A stretch of 64,000 nt of DNA from Toxorhynchites rutilus septentrionalis (Eukaryota > Arthropoda > Insecta > Diptera > Culicidae), in the NCBI RefSeq assembly GCF_029784135.1, contig NC_073745.1, forward strand, positions 78,803,569 to 78,867,568. The letters run 5' to 3'. A model generated the notes under the pieces. The model made no database searches. It saw only the letters and a list, made by a program, of their open reading frames with translations, and was not told the origin of the DNA. The translations under genes and the position numbers were made by a program. This document shows positions 33,559 to 44,618 of the stretch, in pieces (position 1 is the first letter of the stretch; each line of letters opens with the position of its first letter).

Positions 33559-35551
33559 CAGCCATTCCATGCCAAACCGATATAGTGGTTCTCAGATTTT
33601 CTTCAAAAGCGGTAGTTTTGTTCTTTATCGCAAATTATTAGATCCGTATTTTTCATTGTTTTGTTAGGGTGACCATTTCCATTTTAGGGTGGTCCGAAAA
33701 ATCCATTATTACGCATTTTTGCCAAACATGACTTTTTTCTAAAACTCATAACTTTCGAACCACTGGACCAATTCGGATATTAGACATATTAAATTAAAGC
33801 CAATTAGCTGGTTTTTTTTTTGGAAAAATACTACAGTTGCAGGAAATTTGAATTATGTTTCCGTTATTATTGATTGTATTTGTTTTTTTTTATAGTTTTC
33901 ATGGTCTCGGGACCAAAGGCGCTATATTTTTTTATATTTTTTTTCTGGAAAGCTGGGGATTTTTCACATAACATATCTAGAAACCAGGGAGGCGTTTTTT
34001 TTTCTTTTTTAAGTTATGATTTTTCAAAGTTACCCGATGGTCCAAAAAATCATTTTTCCCTTTTTCCCAAAAATGACTTTTTTCAAAAATTTATTACTTT
34101 TGAACTACTAGACCGATTCAGATGATCGACATATCAAATTAAAGCCTACTAGCTAGTTTTTAAAAAAAAACACATTTGCCAATTAATTGGATTATAGTCA
34201 CATACATCCAGTCTAGTCGCATACAGATATTGAACGAATCTGAGGACATGTTAACTTTGAAAAATCATAACTTAAAAACGAAAAATAACACCTCTCTGGT
34301 ATTCGGATATATTTTGTGAAAAAACCTCAGCTTTCAGGAAAAAAAAATGGAGCCCTTGGTCCCGAAACGATGTAAGCTATAAAAAAAACAAATATAATCA
34401 ATAATTACGAAAACAAAATTAGTTTTTATTCAGAGTGTAATATTTTTTTCAAACAAGACTAGCTCATTGGCTTTGATTTGATATGTCGGTCATCTGAATC
34501 GGTTCACTAGATCAAAAGTTATGATTTTTTGTAGTGGAAAAAATGGGAAAAAATTGATTTTTCTGACCACCGGTTAACTTTGAAAAATCATAACTCAAAA
34601 ACAAAAAAACGCCTCCCTGGTTTCGAGATATGTTATGTAAAAAATCCTCAACTTTCCAGAAAAAATATAAAAAAATATAGTGCCTTTGGTCGCGAGACTA
34701 TTTTTTTTTATCCCTTTTGTTTATTTTAGGCTCATTAGCATTTTAGCTGTAACAGAGCCGAATTTCAATCGTGTACATGTCACATGTTTATCATATCTAT
34801 AATTAGCACATTACACAGTTGCCATGTTTTCGGCGTTAGAGTATTCCCTTCTATACCATTGCATATGGTACACATTTACACAGTTGCCATATAGGCGTAA
34901 GAGTTTTCGTTCTGTTCTTCCATTATCCAGTTAGACCGGACAGCGGAGACAGTTGATTGATCATTGTTGGTTGAGTTATTTATAGAACAGCAGCCCGATG
35001 TGTCTTGCAGAGCAGAGCAGTTGTATGGATGAATCGATCTTATTTCGACCGTGGATCGATCTCCATCGCTGATGATTGTTGCGTGGACGTAGTTATTCTG
35101 TAACAACACAAAGATGGTCAATGAGGGCCCTGAGTTTTGAACTCACGATCGATCGCTTACTAAGCGAACGCGCAACCAATGTGGCTACGGAGACCCCCTG
35201 TCCCGAGACTATGAAAACTATAAAAAACAAATACAATCAATAATAACGAAAACATAATTCAAATTTTCTGCAACTGTAGTATATTTCCAAAAAAGACCAG
35301 CTAATTGGCTTTAATTTAATATGTCGAACATCTGAATTGGTCCAGTGTTTCGAAAGTTATGAGTTTTACAAAAAAGACATTTTTGGCAGAAATGCGAAAA
35401 AAATTATTTTTCGGACCACCCTAAAATGGAAATGGTCACTCTAACAAAAAAAATAAAAAAATACGGGTCTAATAATTTGCGATAACGAACAAAACTACCA
35501 CTTTTGACGAAAATCTGAGAACCACTATATCGGTTTGGTTTGGAATGGCTG
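33559..35551. mobile_element. Foldback TIR element split by a SINE
   Basis: The ends TA|CAGCCATTCCATGCCAAACC and (complement) TA|CAGCCATTCCAAACCAAACC begin long inverted arms that continue for several hundred bases (GATATAGTGGTTCTCAGATT, TTAGGGTGGTCCGAAAAAT). An inner module (CATAACTTTCGAACCACTGG, then AAATTAAAGCC) appears four times: forward near 33750 and 34090, reversed near 34460 and 35300. The two halves are therefore themselves repetitive. No transposase. The 502-bp SINE at 34702-35203 interrupts the right half. Confidence 0.75.
34702..35203 (-). mobile_element. tRNA-derived SINE with 9-bp duplication
   Basis: It is flanked by the direct repeat CGAGACTAT (34693-34701 and 35204-35212). 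On the minus strand it starts with a tRNA-like head (GGGGTCTCCGTAGCCACATT, A-box-like TGGTTGCGCG, B-box-like GAGTTCAAAACTC). The unique body runs to a short A-rich end near 34720. The head position, pol III boxes and duplication identify a SINE. Its tRNA ancestor is unclear. Confidence 0.75.
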
Positions 35552-35880
35552 TATAGAGATATACACACAGCGATTCTATGACAAAAAATAGTTTTTTCTT
35601 GTTAAAGTGCTCCAATTTTGCTCAAGATTGCAGAGATTGGTCACCAGCCAACAAATTTACACCCATTATGGTGTCTAGTTTTAAAAAAAGGTGACAAGAA
35701 AAAAGCGACATTTTTTTATTTCCAAACATTATTATCAGCAGTACAAAATTTGAAAAATTTCCAACTATGTGTATGTCATTAGAGTAAGGGGAAAGAAGAG
35801 GGGGTGCAGCCCATGAAGGAAGGGGAACTTGATTCTCAATCAAAGCCTGGCAAATTCAGCTAGTTTTTTTTATGAAATTA
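35552..35880. other. Spacer, nothing recognised
   Basis: About 330 bases with no gene or repeat recognised. Confidence 0.35.
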
Positions 35881-36190
35881 CTAGCTGACCCGGTAAACTT
35901 CGTCCTGCCTAAAAGTGATTTTTTATATGATTCCTTTCGAACATTCACGTTTTCTCACTAAGCGAACATACGTGAATTCAATCGCAGAATTTCCCATAGA
36001 TTGATCATCTGATTGGACCTTTACAATTTCTAATTACTATAAATTCCCTAGTACTTCCACCAAAAGCCATCATTATGATATAAATTAATTTCCAGACAAA
36101 ATTTTCGCTCTAGATTCTTCATTCAGTTGCAAATAACGTGTTTCTCAGTAGCTTGGAATACATGTTTGATACAGAAAAGTAAATTTTCAT
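35881..36190 (-). mobile_element. Helitron-like repeat, terminal fragment
   Basis: It begins (plus strand) CTAGCTGACCCGGTAAACTT. It then follows the 29119 copy through ATTCACGTTTT, CTAGTACTTCCACC and GTTGCAAATAACGTGTTTCTC to GTTTGATACAGAAAA, and stops before the internal units. Confidence 0.6.
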
Positions 36191-36207
36191 TCATAACTTT
36201 TATTTCC

Positions 36208-36310
36208 AAGTTCCGTGTTCTGTTGGTGTGCATCTAAAATGGCAAAAGATTATCAGGATGAATGATAATCTTTTGCCATTTTAGATGCACACCAACAGAA
36301 CACGGAACTT
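36208..36310. repeat. Perfect 47-bp hairpin
   Basis: Arms 36208-36254 and 36264-36310 are exact reverse complements, with loop AGGATGAAT. The left arm begins AAGTTCCGTGTTCTGTTGGT. No TA, TTAA or longer target duplication is evident, and the pairing stops abruptly on both sides. RNA from either strand would form an almost uninterrupted duplex. This is more perfect than typical animal pre-miRNAs, which carry mismatches and bulges. Confidence 0.95.
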
Positions 36311-36550
36311 AACTCCGCAAACGCGAAATCAATTTAGACTAACGACGATGTCATTGTAGAACATCATGAGTTTTATTTTTTTAACTTTCTCTCAAAGTTT
36401 ATAAAAAATGAAAATTCTTTCTCACCATTTCATTGATCTACGAGTAGAGACGAATACAACAAAATAAATATGGCTCAAATCCGACGATTGTTTCCTCGGG
36501 TTTCGCGCTTAGCAACACATTTGGCCTTCCATTTTTATTTAACTAAACTA
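36311..36550. other. Short spacer
   Basis: No feature recognised. Confidence 0.35.
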
Positions 36551-36552
36551 AA

Positions 36553-36828
36553 AAGGCCGAGTGGTTAGCGTCATAACTAACATGCCGGGTGTTCGGGTTC
36601 GATTCCCGTTCTGGTCGGGGGAATTTTTCGTCAAAGAAATTTCCTCCGACTTGCACTGTGATCACGCGTATTCTAGAGCTTGCCACTCAGAATGCATTCA
36701 AGGCGTGTTATTTGGCATAGAAATCTCAACTAAGTACTAATAAAAATGACGCAAGTAATACTACGTTGAGACAGCGAAGTTCCTCTAGGAACGTTAGTGC
36801 CATTGAAGAAGAAGAAGAAAAAGGATAA
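36553..36828 (+). mobile_element. Feilai-type tRNA-derived SINE, copy 1
   Basis: The head GGCCGAGTGGTTAGCGTC (A box) and GGGTTCGATTCCCG (B box) is followed by a body with TTTCCTCCGACTTGCACTGT, CGCGTATTCTAGAGCTTGCC and CTCTAGGAACGTTAGTGCC. The tail is (GAA)n. The 5' end lacks about ten bases relative to the copy at 58712. This structure is that of the Feilai SINE family of Aedes. The family name is from memory of its architecture, not a comparison. Confidence 0.8.
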
Positions 36829-36973
36829 ACCCTTTTGATAAGTTGGTATTGAAATATACAAAAATTATCATAGATGACAAGTCTCAATCACATCTAAAAG
36901 AAAAAAAAATCAAAAAGGGTGAAAAAACCTTATTGTCATGTATGATTGTTGAAAATATTTTTGAGTTTGTATG
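36829..36973. other. Short spacer
   Basis: No feature recognised. Confidence 0.35.
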
Positions 36974-37237
36974 CAGTAGAATCCCGATTATCCACGGAAT
37001 AGTCGGGCAAGCTCGCCGCGGATTACGGAAATGGCGGATAACGCAATTAAATTAGGCGCAAACACAAAAAAGATATTTAAGCATGAAAACTATGTTTCAT
37101 CAATACAAAAATCATTAAACTATCCATCCGTAAAGTCGTTTACATCAGTGATCAGATAATGTGAAAGCCATGACCAAAACAAAAAGAACAAGATCCTACC
37201 GCCGATCATCCGCTCGCGGGTAATCGAGGTTCTACTG
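36974..37237. mobile_element. Tigger-like MITE
   Basis: The ends CAGTAGAATCCCGATTATCC and (complement) CAGTAGAACCTCGATTACCC match Tigger/pogo-type termini (CAG...CGATTATCCG). TA follows the right end, while the left flank reads TG. The 264-bp length and lack of a gene make it a MITE. A similar TTTTCCGGATAATCGAATC fragment lies at 57854. Confidence 0.75.
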
Positions 37238-37498
37238 TATTTCCTAAAGGGACCAACAATTTTCAAAGCGCTATAAAACACGTCGTCGCAGGTCGTCGCA
37301 ACAATACTCTTCAGAATTTGTTGATACATATATACCTAAAACATGAAAAAAACAAGGAGCTCCTGGAAGTAAAAAGATGCCGACCAACAAAATTCTAATT
37401 ATGATTTTTATTCTTATTTTCTTCTTTGTTTCATGTTTCATTTCCTTATTTTCGTCCATAAAGCCACTTAACCACATGTTTTTCGGAAAGTCTAATCA
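37238..37498. other. Spacer, nothing recognised
   Basis: No gene or repeat recognised. Confidence 0.35.
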
Positions 37499-37541
37499 AT
37501 AACGTTTATAAGAATGTATATTATATTCATATAAACGTTAT
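37499..37541. repeat. Short imperfect palindrome
   Basis: ATAACGTTTATAAGAATGTA is mirrored by its imperfect complement ending ATAAACGTTAT, giving arms of about 20 bases. The AT-rich content makes chance formation possible. Confidence 0.6.
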
Positions 37542-40416
37542 TAGTTATTCTGTCATTTTGATAAAAAAAATTTCAGAATTCGCTTTTTTCGGAAAAAAAT
37601 GCATTTATATGCAATTCAATTTATGCAAATCTTTTTTCTTGATATCTCAGGTATAGTACTTGCTACAGTCCTAAAATTTTGACCTTTTTTTTTGTTATTC
37701 AAAGTGTCTACTTTGTATAGAAAATATAGACAGATATAGAAAATATAAGACAGATCGGTGACAGTCACTTTTCCGATTTTTGTCCGTCTGAAATCCCATC
37801 AAATCCCATCAATCCCATCAAATGCCCAAGACGTATAGAGGACGCGATTGCATCAAGAAGATGCATCAGTAGAGGACTTATCGTGTTTGTTGTCCACCTG
37901 AAGAATTGCTCGGACAGAATTGAAGTTGGCGGATGATGTACATTGCCCAGAAGAACCATGATCGAAGAAGGGAGTTCTAGAACTATTTGGACAACATAAG
38001 GCGGCCAGTAACACTGACTTCGACCAGACATAGGGAAGAGGTTTACTTTACCAAAGCTTCCGTTTGGCCGTTGCGTCGAGATGTTGTACCACAGACCGTT
38101 GTCCAAGGGAAGAATCGTTCGGGTAGAACTGGAGTATCTACGGACGGCATTCACGGCATAGAAGTGACTTGATCGAGTAGGGAAGTCTTGAATCGTGTTC
38201 GTTGTCCTCGGGAAGAATTGTTTTAGGCATGAAAAATCTGGAGCTCCACTTATCCGACTTTCATCCTCCTGTCACGGAACGTCACGGCAAAATTAATGCA
38301 TTTAAGAATGTCGAATAACCATCAATTAAAGGGACTTTTCGCTCACAGAAAAAATCTTCAACATTGCGGTTTCTTTGGTATTAATATTTAAAATTACACC
38401 AATATCTTTAGCCAAAAACATATTTATTACATGTTGGTCGTTAGCGGGTTGAATAAAATTCTGAAGACAAATGCAAAAATAATTCCTGTTCACCCCTTTT
38501 AGGAAGCACAGTGTGAATGTAAACCTAAAAACCGTGCTCATCCGCATCAAAACAAAACATTCCACAACTCCACGGAAAGGACAACCCCGGTCGTAACAAA
38601 ACCATGCATCGTTGTTTGTCCGATTTCAAAAATCTCCACCGCCATCCGATGGGGAATTCAACTGCGCTTTACGGGGTCTTTATTTATCCAGCAATCAGCA
38701 ACGGCGGCTTCGTGGGATAAGTAAAGGCTTGCACGAAGGCTGCTTAATTTGATTACACACGCTGGCAACACTTTAGAGCTCGCAGCTCTGTGGCGGTAAG
38801 CGGGAACGGAAACGGGCCGTAATTTGCTCACGCGTTCGTATTCAATCCATGTCATTATTATCGCCGGTGTGGGACGAGTCGAGCCATGAAACTAGAAACT
38901 CGGGGAAAAGTCCCCACCGAAGGGGAGCGCGAAAATGCACCGCTGGTAGTTTCCCTAGCATCGTGCTCAAGTAGTTATTTGCACTGCCCCGAAACCGTAG
39001 ACCACTGCTGGCGGAAGAGTGTCTGTCGGAGAGAGCATAACAATGGGGATAAAGTCGGTGAAGTCCTTCAGCAGAAACTTGCATGATGATCCCGAGGGCA
39101 TTTTCCACGCTTTTTGAGCGATAACTCGTGGTGATCCCTCAGGATTAGAGGAAGCCATCCGATATGATTCGGCGAGTGTCGGAATGGCAGCATGAAGATT
39201 ATCGCTTAATTTAATTTTTTTTTTTGGGTGCCTCGAATCTGTGGGAGCTCAACTGTGAAAATTCAATTTGACGCATTGAGCAGAAAAGTCTCCACAAGTG
39301 GTGGGTAATGAATTGCAATTTTACGATTCGCTCTGTCTTTAAATATTGAGATAGAACACAATGAAGACATCCGACGTTTGGTCCTGCTGCAGTCGAACAG
39401 CATGACGTGTGTACGAGTGGTGGGTGGCAAACCACCGCATCGACTTCTGGTCTTACTATCAGCCGATTTACAGCCGACGATAGCGCACTGACGCAATCTT
39501 GGAACGAGAGGACTCACACCAGCAACAGAAGACATTTCCTTGTGAGAAGAACAATAACATCATGTATGTTTGCTTCTTCTTCTCGTGTCCCATGCTGGCA
39601 TGCGGAGCTATTCTTTGTCGCATACGTTCAGTATCACCCACATCCCGGACCTGTCGTCACATTATTTGTTATTGACTGCAAGCTATTCATCACCCAAAGG
39701 CAAACTAGGAAGCATTTCGGCATTCTGCTTTGAGCCCATCTTAAAGACTTCACACCAAGGCTCTACATAACGAACTAGACCACACCGACGCAACTGAGAT
39801 TCTGAGGACACTTCGCCGGCAGGAGTAGTAGCAGGTCCCTTTTACCGTTTGCTTTTGTATTTCATCTTCTCCTCCCGTTGTTCGCTGCACGATTGCGGAA
39901 TCCTCAGCCTTCGGGCGGCGGCGATGCGATCGTCGATCTCGAATCCGGAAGAACGAACAAACTGTGCGAGCAAGAGAACGGTGCGGGAAACGAGATAATT
40001 AATGGCTTTCGATGCTCTGAATTGGAAGTGTGTTCGCTGTTCGTATTCATTTGGAAACGCAAAACACAGATCGACAAGTCGGCAGCTACCGGAGTTTTGG
40101 TCGGGCTTTTGTGAAGGAAACGCGCCCCGACCGCCACAGGAATCAAATTGGCCGGTCATGTCGAAAGTTCCTTCGTTTCCATTTGCCGCTCCAATGGAAA
40201 CATGAGATGGAATTAATTTGTTCGTTTGGATTTTTCCTTTATTTGCCTGGCTGCTTTCTTCTCACTTGCGATGGCGTTGATTTGAAGTGATGCTGCGGGA
40301 AAAGTTTCCACGGCTGCAGGTGATTTCTTCTCTGTCGAGAGAAAACGAGAAGTGTTGAGAGGGCTAATTGAACGATCGGAACAGTTAAAAAATTTGTTCG
40401 CAAATTCTGGCAAATA
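37542..40416. other. Unique-looking noncoding region
   Basis: This is the longest stretch with no repeat family found elsewhere in the window. A small run of CCCATCAAAT variants lies at 37795-37825. A 129-codon minus frame (37765-38154) and overlapping frames at 38842-40290 match nothing I recognise and contradict one another on opposite strands. It could be intergenic or intronic host DNA. Confidence 0.4.
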
Positions 40417-41683
40417 AAGGGTGTGTCACATCAAATTGCATCACGGAAAAAACGCTGTAGAAATTTAATTTTTATGAATTATATCTTCAGCTTTCGCTTA
40501 TAATCAGATAAGAGTGTATGGATCACGTTGGCCATGCTTCACTGTAAATTTTTCGTAAATTTGGAAAAATGTCGTCGAACGAAAAAGAGCACCGTGAATT
40601 AATCCTGTGCACTCATTTCGAGAATCCAGAGTTGTCGCATCGGGACATCGGTAAGATGCTGGGAATCGTCCAATCCACGGTCAGCAGAGTACTAAAACGA
40701 TACTTCGAGAACCTAACCATCGACCGGAAGGTGAAGAACGGCAAAAATGGATGCTCCGTCAGTGAAAAAGATCACAAGCGCGTAGTAAAGCAGTTTAGAC
40801 GTGATCCGAGAAGTTCGGTCCGGGATGTCGCCAATAAGCTGAATTTGTCAAGTTCATTCGTCCAGCGGACCAAGCAGCGGGAGGGCCTGCGTACATACAA
40901 GGTTCAGAAGGCTCCTAACCGCGACGAAAGGCAAAACATGGAGGGGAAGACGCGAGCCCGGAAGCTGTACACCGAAATGCTGACGAAGCCGCATTGCCTG
41001 GTAATGGACGACGAAACCTACGTCAAAGCGTACTTTCGTCAGCTGCCGGGCCTGTTGTTCTTCTCCGCAGAGGACAAATTCAGCGTTCCGGAGGAGATTC
41101 GCAAGCAGAAACTATCCAAGTTTGCCAAAAAGTACATGGTGTGGCAAGCGATCTGCTCTTGCGGAAAGCGGAGCGCCCCCTTCGTGATGACCGGCACGGT
41201 AAACGGGCAGGTTTACCTTAAGGAGTGCCTACAGAAGCGCTTACTACCACTATTGAAGCAGCACGAGTGCCCGACCATCTTCTGGCCGGATCTCGCTTCG
41301 TGCCACTATTCAAAGGACCAAAGTGCCAAAGGAAATGAACCCGCCCAACGCGCCGGAGCTTCGCCCAATAGAGAAATATTGGGCGATTATGAAGCAGGCC
41401 CTCCGGAAGAACCCAAAAGTTGTCAAATCGGAGGCGGACTTCAAGAGAAAATGGATTTCTGTTCAAAAAAAAACTACAACCTGACGTTGTACAGAACCTT
41501 ATGGACGGGGTAAAGAGGAAGGTGCGAGCATACGGGCTTGGGCTCGAAGTATGAATAAAAAGAAAATGCCAAAAGTTGTTTAATAGTTTTTATTTTACTG
41601 TCTAAAATGTTCAAAAGGATCGGTTTACTGGGCGAATTTCTACAGCGTTTTTTCCGTGATGCAATTTGATGTGACACACCCTT
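40417..41683 (+). mobile_element. DD37E (ITmD37E-type) element, copy D
   Basis: The 1,267-bp element has terminal inverted repeats starting AAGGGTGTGTCACATCAAAT on both ends (right end in complement), flanked by TA (40415-40416 and 41684-41685). The right TIR matches the left better than in copy C. It contains one long transposase frame. Confidence 0.93.
40569..41554 (+). pseudogene. DD37E transposase with one frameshifting deletion (copy D)
   Basis: ATG at 40569 opens MSSNEKEHRELILC. The frame is uninterrupted through the helix-turn-helix (IGKMLGIVQSTVSRVLKRY), a linker with TIDRKVKNGKNGC that copy C has lost, the first catalytic Asp in VMDDETYVKAY, and the second in FWPDLASCHYS. A 32-base deletion after HYSKD then removes the segment between the second and third catalytic residues and shifts the frame. 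The open frame ends in unrelated residues at 41513, while the true C-terminus (to GLGLEV, stop 41552-41554) continues in another frame. It is inactive, but otherwise the best-preserved copy here. Confidence 0.93.
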
Positions 41684-41685
41684 TA

Positions 41686-41978
41686 GAAGCATTTTCCTTG
41701 GTTAATGACTTCATATCATCCTCATACAATGGTTTCATAACTATAGAACCACTCATTTCTTTTGAGTTTCCAGAAGTCGGTTGAATTGAAGTATCTAGTG
41801 CAGGATATATTAACTATCTTAATTTATAAGATTGGTCATTTGAACTTTACTGTTGTGTCGAGGCGTGAAACACACAAAAAACTAAAATTCCAGTGTTTCA
41901 TAACTATAGGACCAGTTGGAAAAACTTTCACTCCTTTGCCGAATTAACGCACATAAATTACAATAAGTTTCTAATTCG
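41686..41978. other. Spacer, nothing recognised
   Basis: AT-rich, with no gene or repeat recognised. Confidence 0.35.
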
Positions 41979-42135
41979 TACACCCAAACTAGCGTTGGCA
42001 GAAAACATGTCATCTTTGGCAGAAATGATGCCATTTAGTGCGCTATTGAGTCAAATGTGCAAATAATGAGCTATTTTGAATGCTTAAAAATGGTTTGTAT
42101 GTATGCGTGCAGACATCTCTTTCTGTTTTCTTTTC

Positions 42136-43528
42136 AGCAAGTGATGTATTTATTTACTTGGTCTCGAGTTTTAAAAACTCCACAGACTGAATCTTAGTCT
42201 AAGTTCCTTAATCTACTTTTGAACACGTATTTAGACAAATTGAAATCAAAAACAGCACTTACATCATTGAACGATCTAACACAGTTATCAAAAGGATTGT
42301 TGTACCCATACATTGTTCTATGACGGTTAACTACAAATAAATCACGCTCACGAACTTAACGGAAAGGTGCGTACAAGTTGATATTTTGCAGAAGAGAAGG
42401 GCATTCTATGTTTCCAATGATGAGGTCAAATATAAACAGTCTTTGAAGGTTGCTGCGTCTATCGACTAGAGTTTCAAGATGAATGAGTCTACAGCGACTT
42501 CGATAGTCCGGCAGATTTGTTGGATCATTCCACGGAAGTTACCATACGGGAGCAGCATACTCCATGATGCTGCGGACAATCGAACAGTATAGTGCCTTTA
42601 GGGCGTATTCATCGGTGAAGCCACTTGCATTGCGTCGGATAAATCCAAGGGCGGCAAAGGCCTTTGCGGTTGTCGCGCTTACATGTTCGTTGAACCGGAG
42701 TTTGCTATCAACAGTGACCCCTAGATCACGGATAGTTTCTGCACGCTCCAGAACCTCTGAATGGATGAAATATTGAAAATCTAATCGGGATTGTCGGCGA
42801 GAAAACGAAATAAATTTGCACTTTTTGTTGTTAAGCTCCATCCCGTTCTCAGTACACCACAGAGATAACTCGACCACATCAGCTTGAAGTGCGCAGCAGT
42901 CTAGATGAGATGATATCACTTTGTAGATTTTTAGGTCGTCGGCGTACATCAGCAAATTCGATTTCAACCGGAAGCAGAGATCATTAATAAACAAAATGAA
43001 TATTAGCGGTCCAAGAACGCTACCTTGAGGAACACCTGACGTGATGGAGAAAACGCGTGACTGAAATCCGTTCAGTTTGACAAACGCTCTCCGGTCAGAT
43101 AGATACGAGCGTAGCCATTCGGTGATCCAATCAGGGAAGCCAAGATATTTAAATTTGGCAATTGCCAAGTCCAGAGGTACCTTGTCGAACGCCTTAGAGA
43201 AGTCGAAGTATATCGCATCAATCTGGTGTCGTAGTAGTAGGTTGGTAGTAGCGGATCGCTTCTTCACGAAACCATGCTGGAGCTCCGATATCAATGGTCG
43301 GGAAGCGGCATACAAAGCATCGTGAACCAAATGCTCGAACACTTTTGACAGAGAACATAAAATTGAGACACCTCTGTAATTCTCAATTGCATGATTGTTG
43401 TCAGCTTTAAAGATCGGAGTTATCGAGGCCAGCTTCCAGGCATCCGGAAATACGCCTTCACTGAGTGACCTGTTAAAAATTATCGTCAGTGGCATCAGCA
43501 GGGAATCGGCACATTCTCAATTCTCAAA
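42136..43528 (-). mobile_element. 5'-truncated LINE in foldback arm
   Basis: TTTTC flanks both sides (42131-42135 and 43529-43533), and the intact right arm shows the uninterrupted target. The minus-strand element ends in AAGTAAATAAATACATCACT, a short A/T-rich tail. It includes only the reverse transcriptase and C-terminal region of ORF2. Confidence 0.75.
42168..43495 (-). pseudogene. LINE reverse transcriptase (Jockey/CR1-like), degraded
   Basis: The minus frame 43495-42539 begins in the fingers (SEGVFPDAWKLASITPIFK, NYRGVSILCSLSKVFE). It has the palm motif DFSKAFDKVP, then SGVPQGSVLGPLIF and the catalytic YADDLKIY, then the thumb and C-terminal segment ending YAAPVW at a stop. Past that stop the same frame continues as LPWNDPTNLPDYRSRC and IHLETLVDRRSNLQ. 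Between SATTNLL and IDAIYFDFSKAFD about a dozen residues usually present are missing in frame. No endonuclease or ORF1 is present. The related LINE at 55375-56550 has the same C-terminal signature. Confidence 0.9.
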
Positions 43529-43565
43529 TTTTCTCATTTCATTTGGGATTGTGCCAAAAAAAAGT

Positions 43566-43641
43566 CCAATCGATGTCAATGGGGATCGAACCTAGGTCGG
43601 CTGGAATGCAAAGCTAATTTACACGACCACGCTATCCACAT
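43566..43641 (-). pseudogene. tRNA-like sequence (SINE head or pseudo-tRNA)
   Basis: On the minus strand, TGGATAGCGTGG (A box) and GGTTCGATCCCC (B box) lie at tRNA-like spacing. A would-be anticodon loop TTTGCAT (TGC, Ala) lies between them, and a T8 terminator follows at 43557-43564. The anticodon stem does not pair well, so this is not a working tRNA. Its position inside the foldback arm points to a retroposed insertion. Confidence 0.55.
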
Positions 43642-44618
43642 GACTAATGATGTATAAGAAGTTGTTCAGCAAATACGTGATAATATTGCACCTGATTATA
43701 AAATTAAGTTGGGAAGTGTTTTCTAAGAGTAAAAAAGGAGCGCATGAAGGAGAACAATATCTATCTCTATCTGGGCCGTGTATGTACCAAAGCATGCGGA
43801 AAGCTTATTTGTGTTTTGTTTCGCTCGCTCGTCTTAATCTTATATTGCTGTACCATGTATATTATACAAATGCTTACCAGTATTTGTGAGTCATGACATT
43901 TTCTGTTATCTTATGTCTTATTTAATGTCATAAATTGGGATGACAAAAGATGAGCTAAAAATCAATTTTGGATGTAGGTCATCTTTAGTTCTCAATCAGT
44001 TCAAGTAATTCATTCGGGGTGGTTTCGACCAAACTGCGCCATGTTGTAGTGTGTATCACGTTCTTCACAGAGGATACTGCTGGTTCAAGCTCTTCAAATC
44101 ACTCATATCAATCACAAAGTTAATTTTTAGCACAAGTTATGGCATCCCGATTTATTACATTGAATGAGCTGAAAAATAACAGATAATGTTCTACTCCCCA
44201 ATACATGTATATCATTTGTATAATATATATGCTAGAGCAAATATGAGCGAGCGAAACAGGAGACACATTTAAATGAAAGCATATGAAAGCTTTTCGTATA
44301 GTTTGCCAAATACACGGCCCAGACAGAGGAAGATATATTCTCGTTCATGTTCTTCTTTATCCTCTTAGAAAACACTTTCCAACTTCATTTTATGATGAGG
44401 TGTAATATTATCACGCTTCAATATAACACACATAATTTGGCACAATCCCAAATGAAATGAGAAAAGAAAACAGAATGAGATGTCTGCTTGCATACAAACA
44501 AACCATTTTTAAGCTTTTAAAACAGCTCATTATTTGCGCATTTGACTCTCCAGCACACGAAATGGCATCATTTCTGCCAAAGATGAAATGTTTTCTGCCA
44601 ACGCTAGTTTGGGTGTAC

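Larger units (their letters stand above)
41981..44616. mobile_element. Long-TIR foldback element with two insertions
   Basis: The ends TA|CACCCAAACTAGCGTTGGCA and (complement) TA|CACCCAAACTAGCGTTGGCA start inverted arms. These can be followed on the right from 44616 down to about 44165, and on the left in pieces (41981-42135, 43529-43565, 43660-43880). Paired landmarks include TTGGGATTGTGCC, TTAGAAAACACTT/AAGTGTTTTCTAA and GGGCCGTGTA/TACACGGCCC. The left arm was broken by a LINE (42136-43528) and a tRNA-like insertion (about 43566-43641). No transposase belongs to it. Confidence 0.75.

Noticed and set aside
36208..36310. Calling the perfect hairpin a microRNA precursor
   Set aside because: Animal pre-miRNAs have bulges and a conserved arm. 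Perfect pairing fits a young inverted duplication or an siRNA source better, and no homologue could be checked.
37765..38154. 129-codon minus-strand frame
   Set aside because: No recognisable motif. It overlaps a plus-strand frame and includes translation of the CCCATCAAAT short repeats.
43566..43641. Functional tRNA-Ala(TGC)
   Set aside because: The anticodon stem does not pair and the sequence sits as an insertion in a foldback arm, so it was kept as a tRNA-like pseudogene or SINE head.
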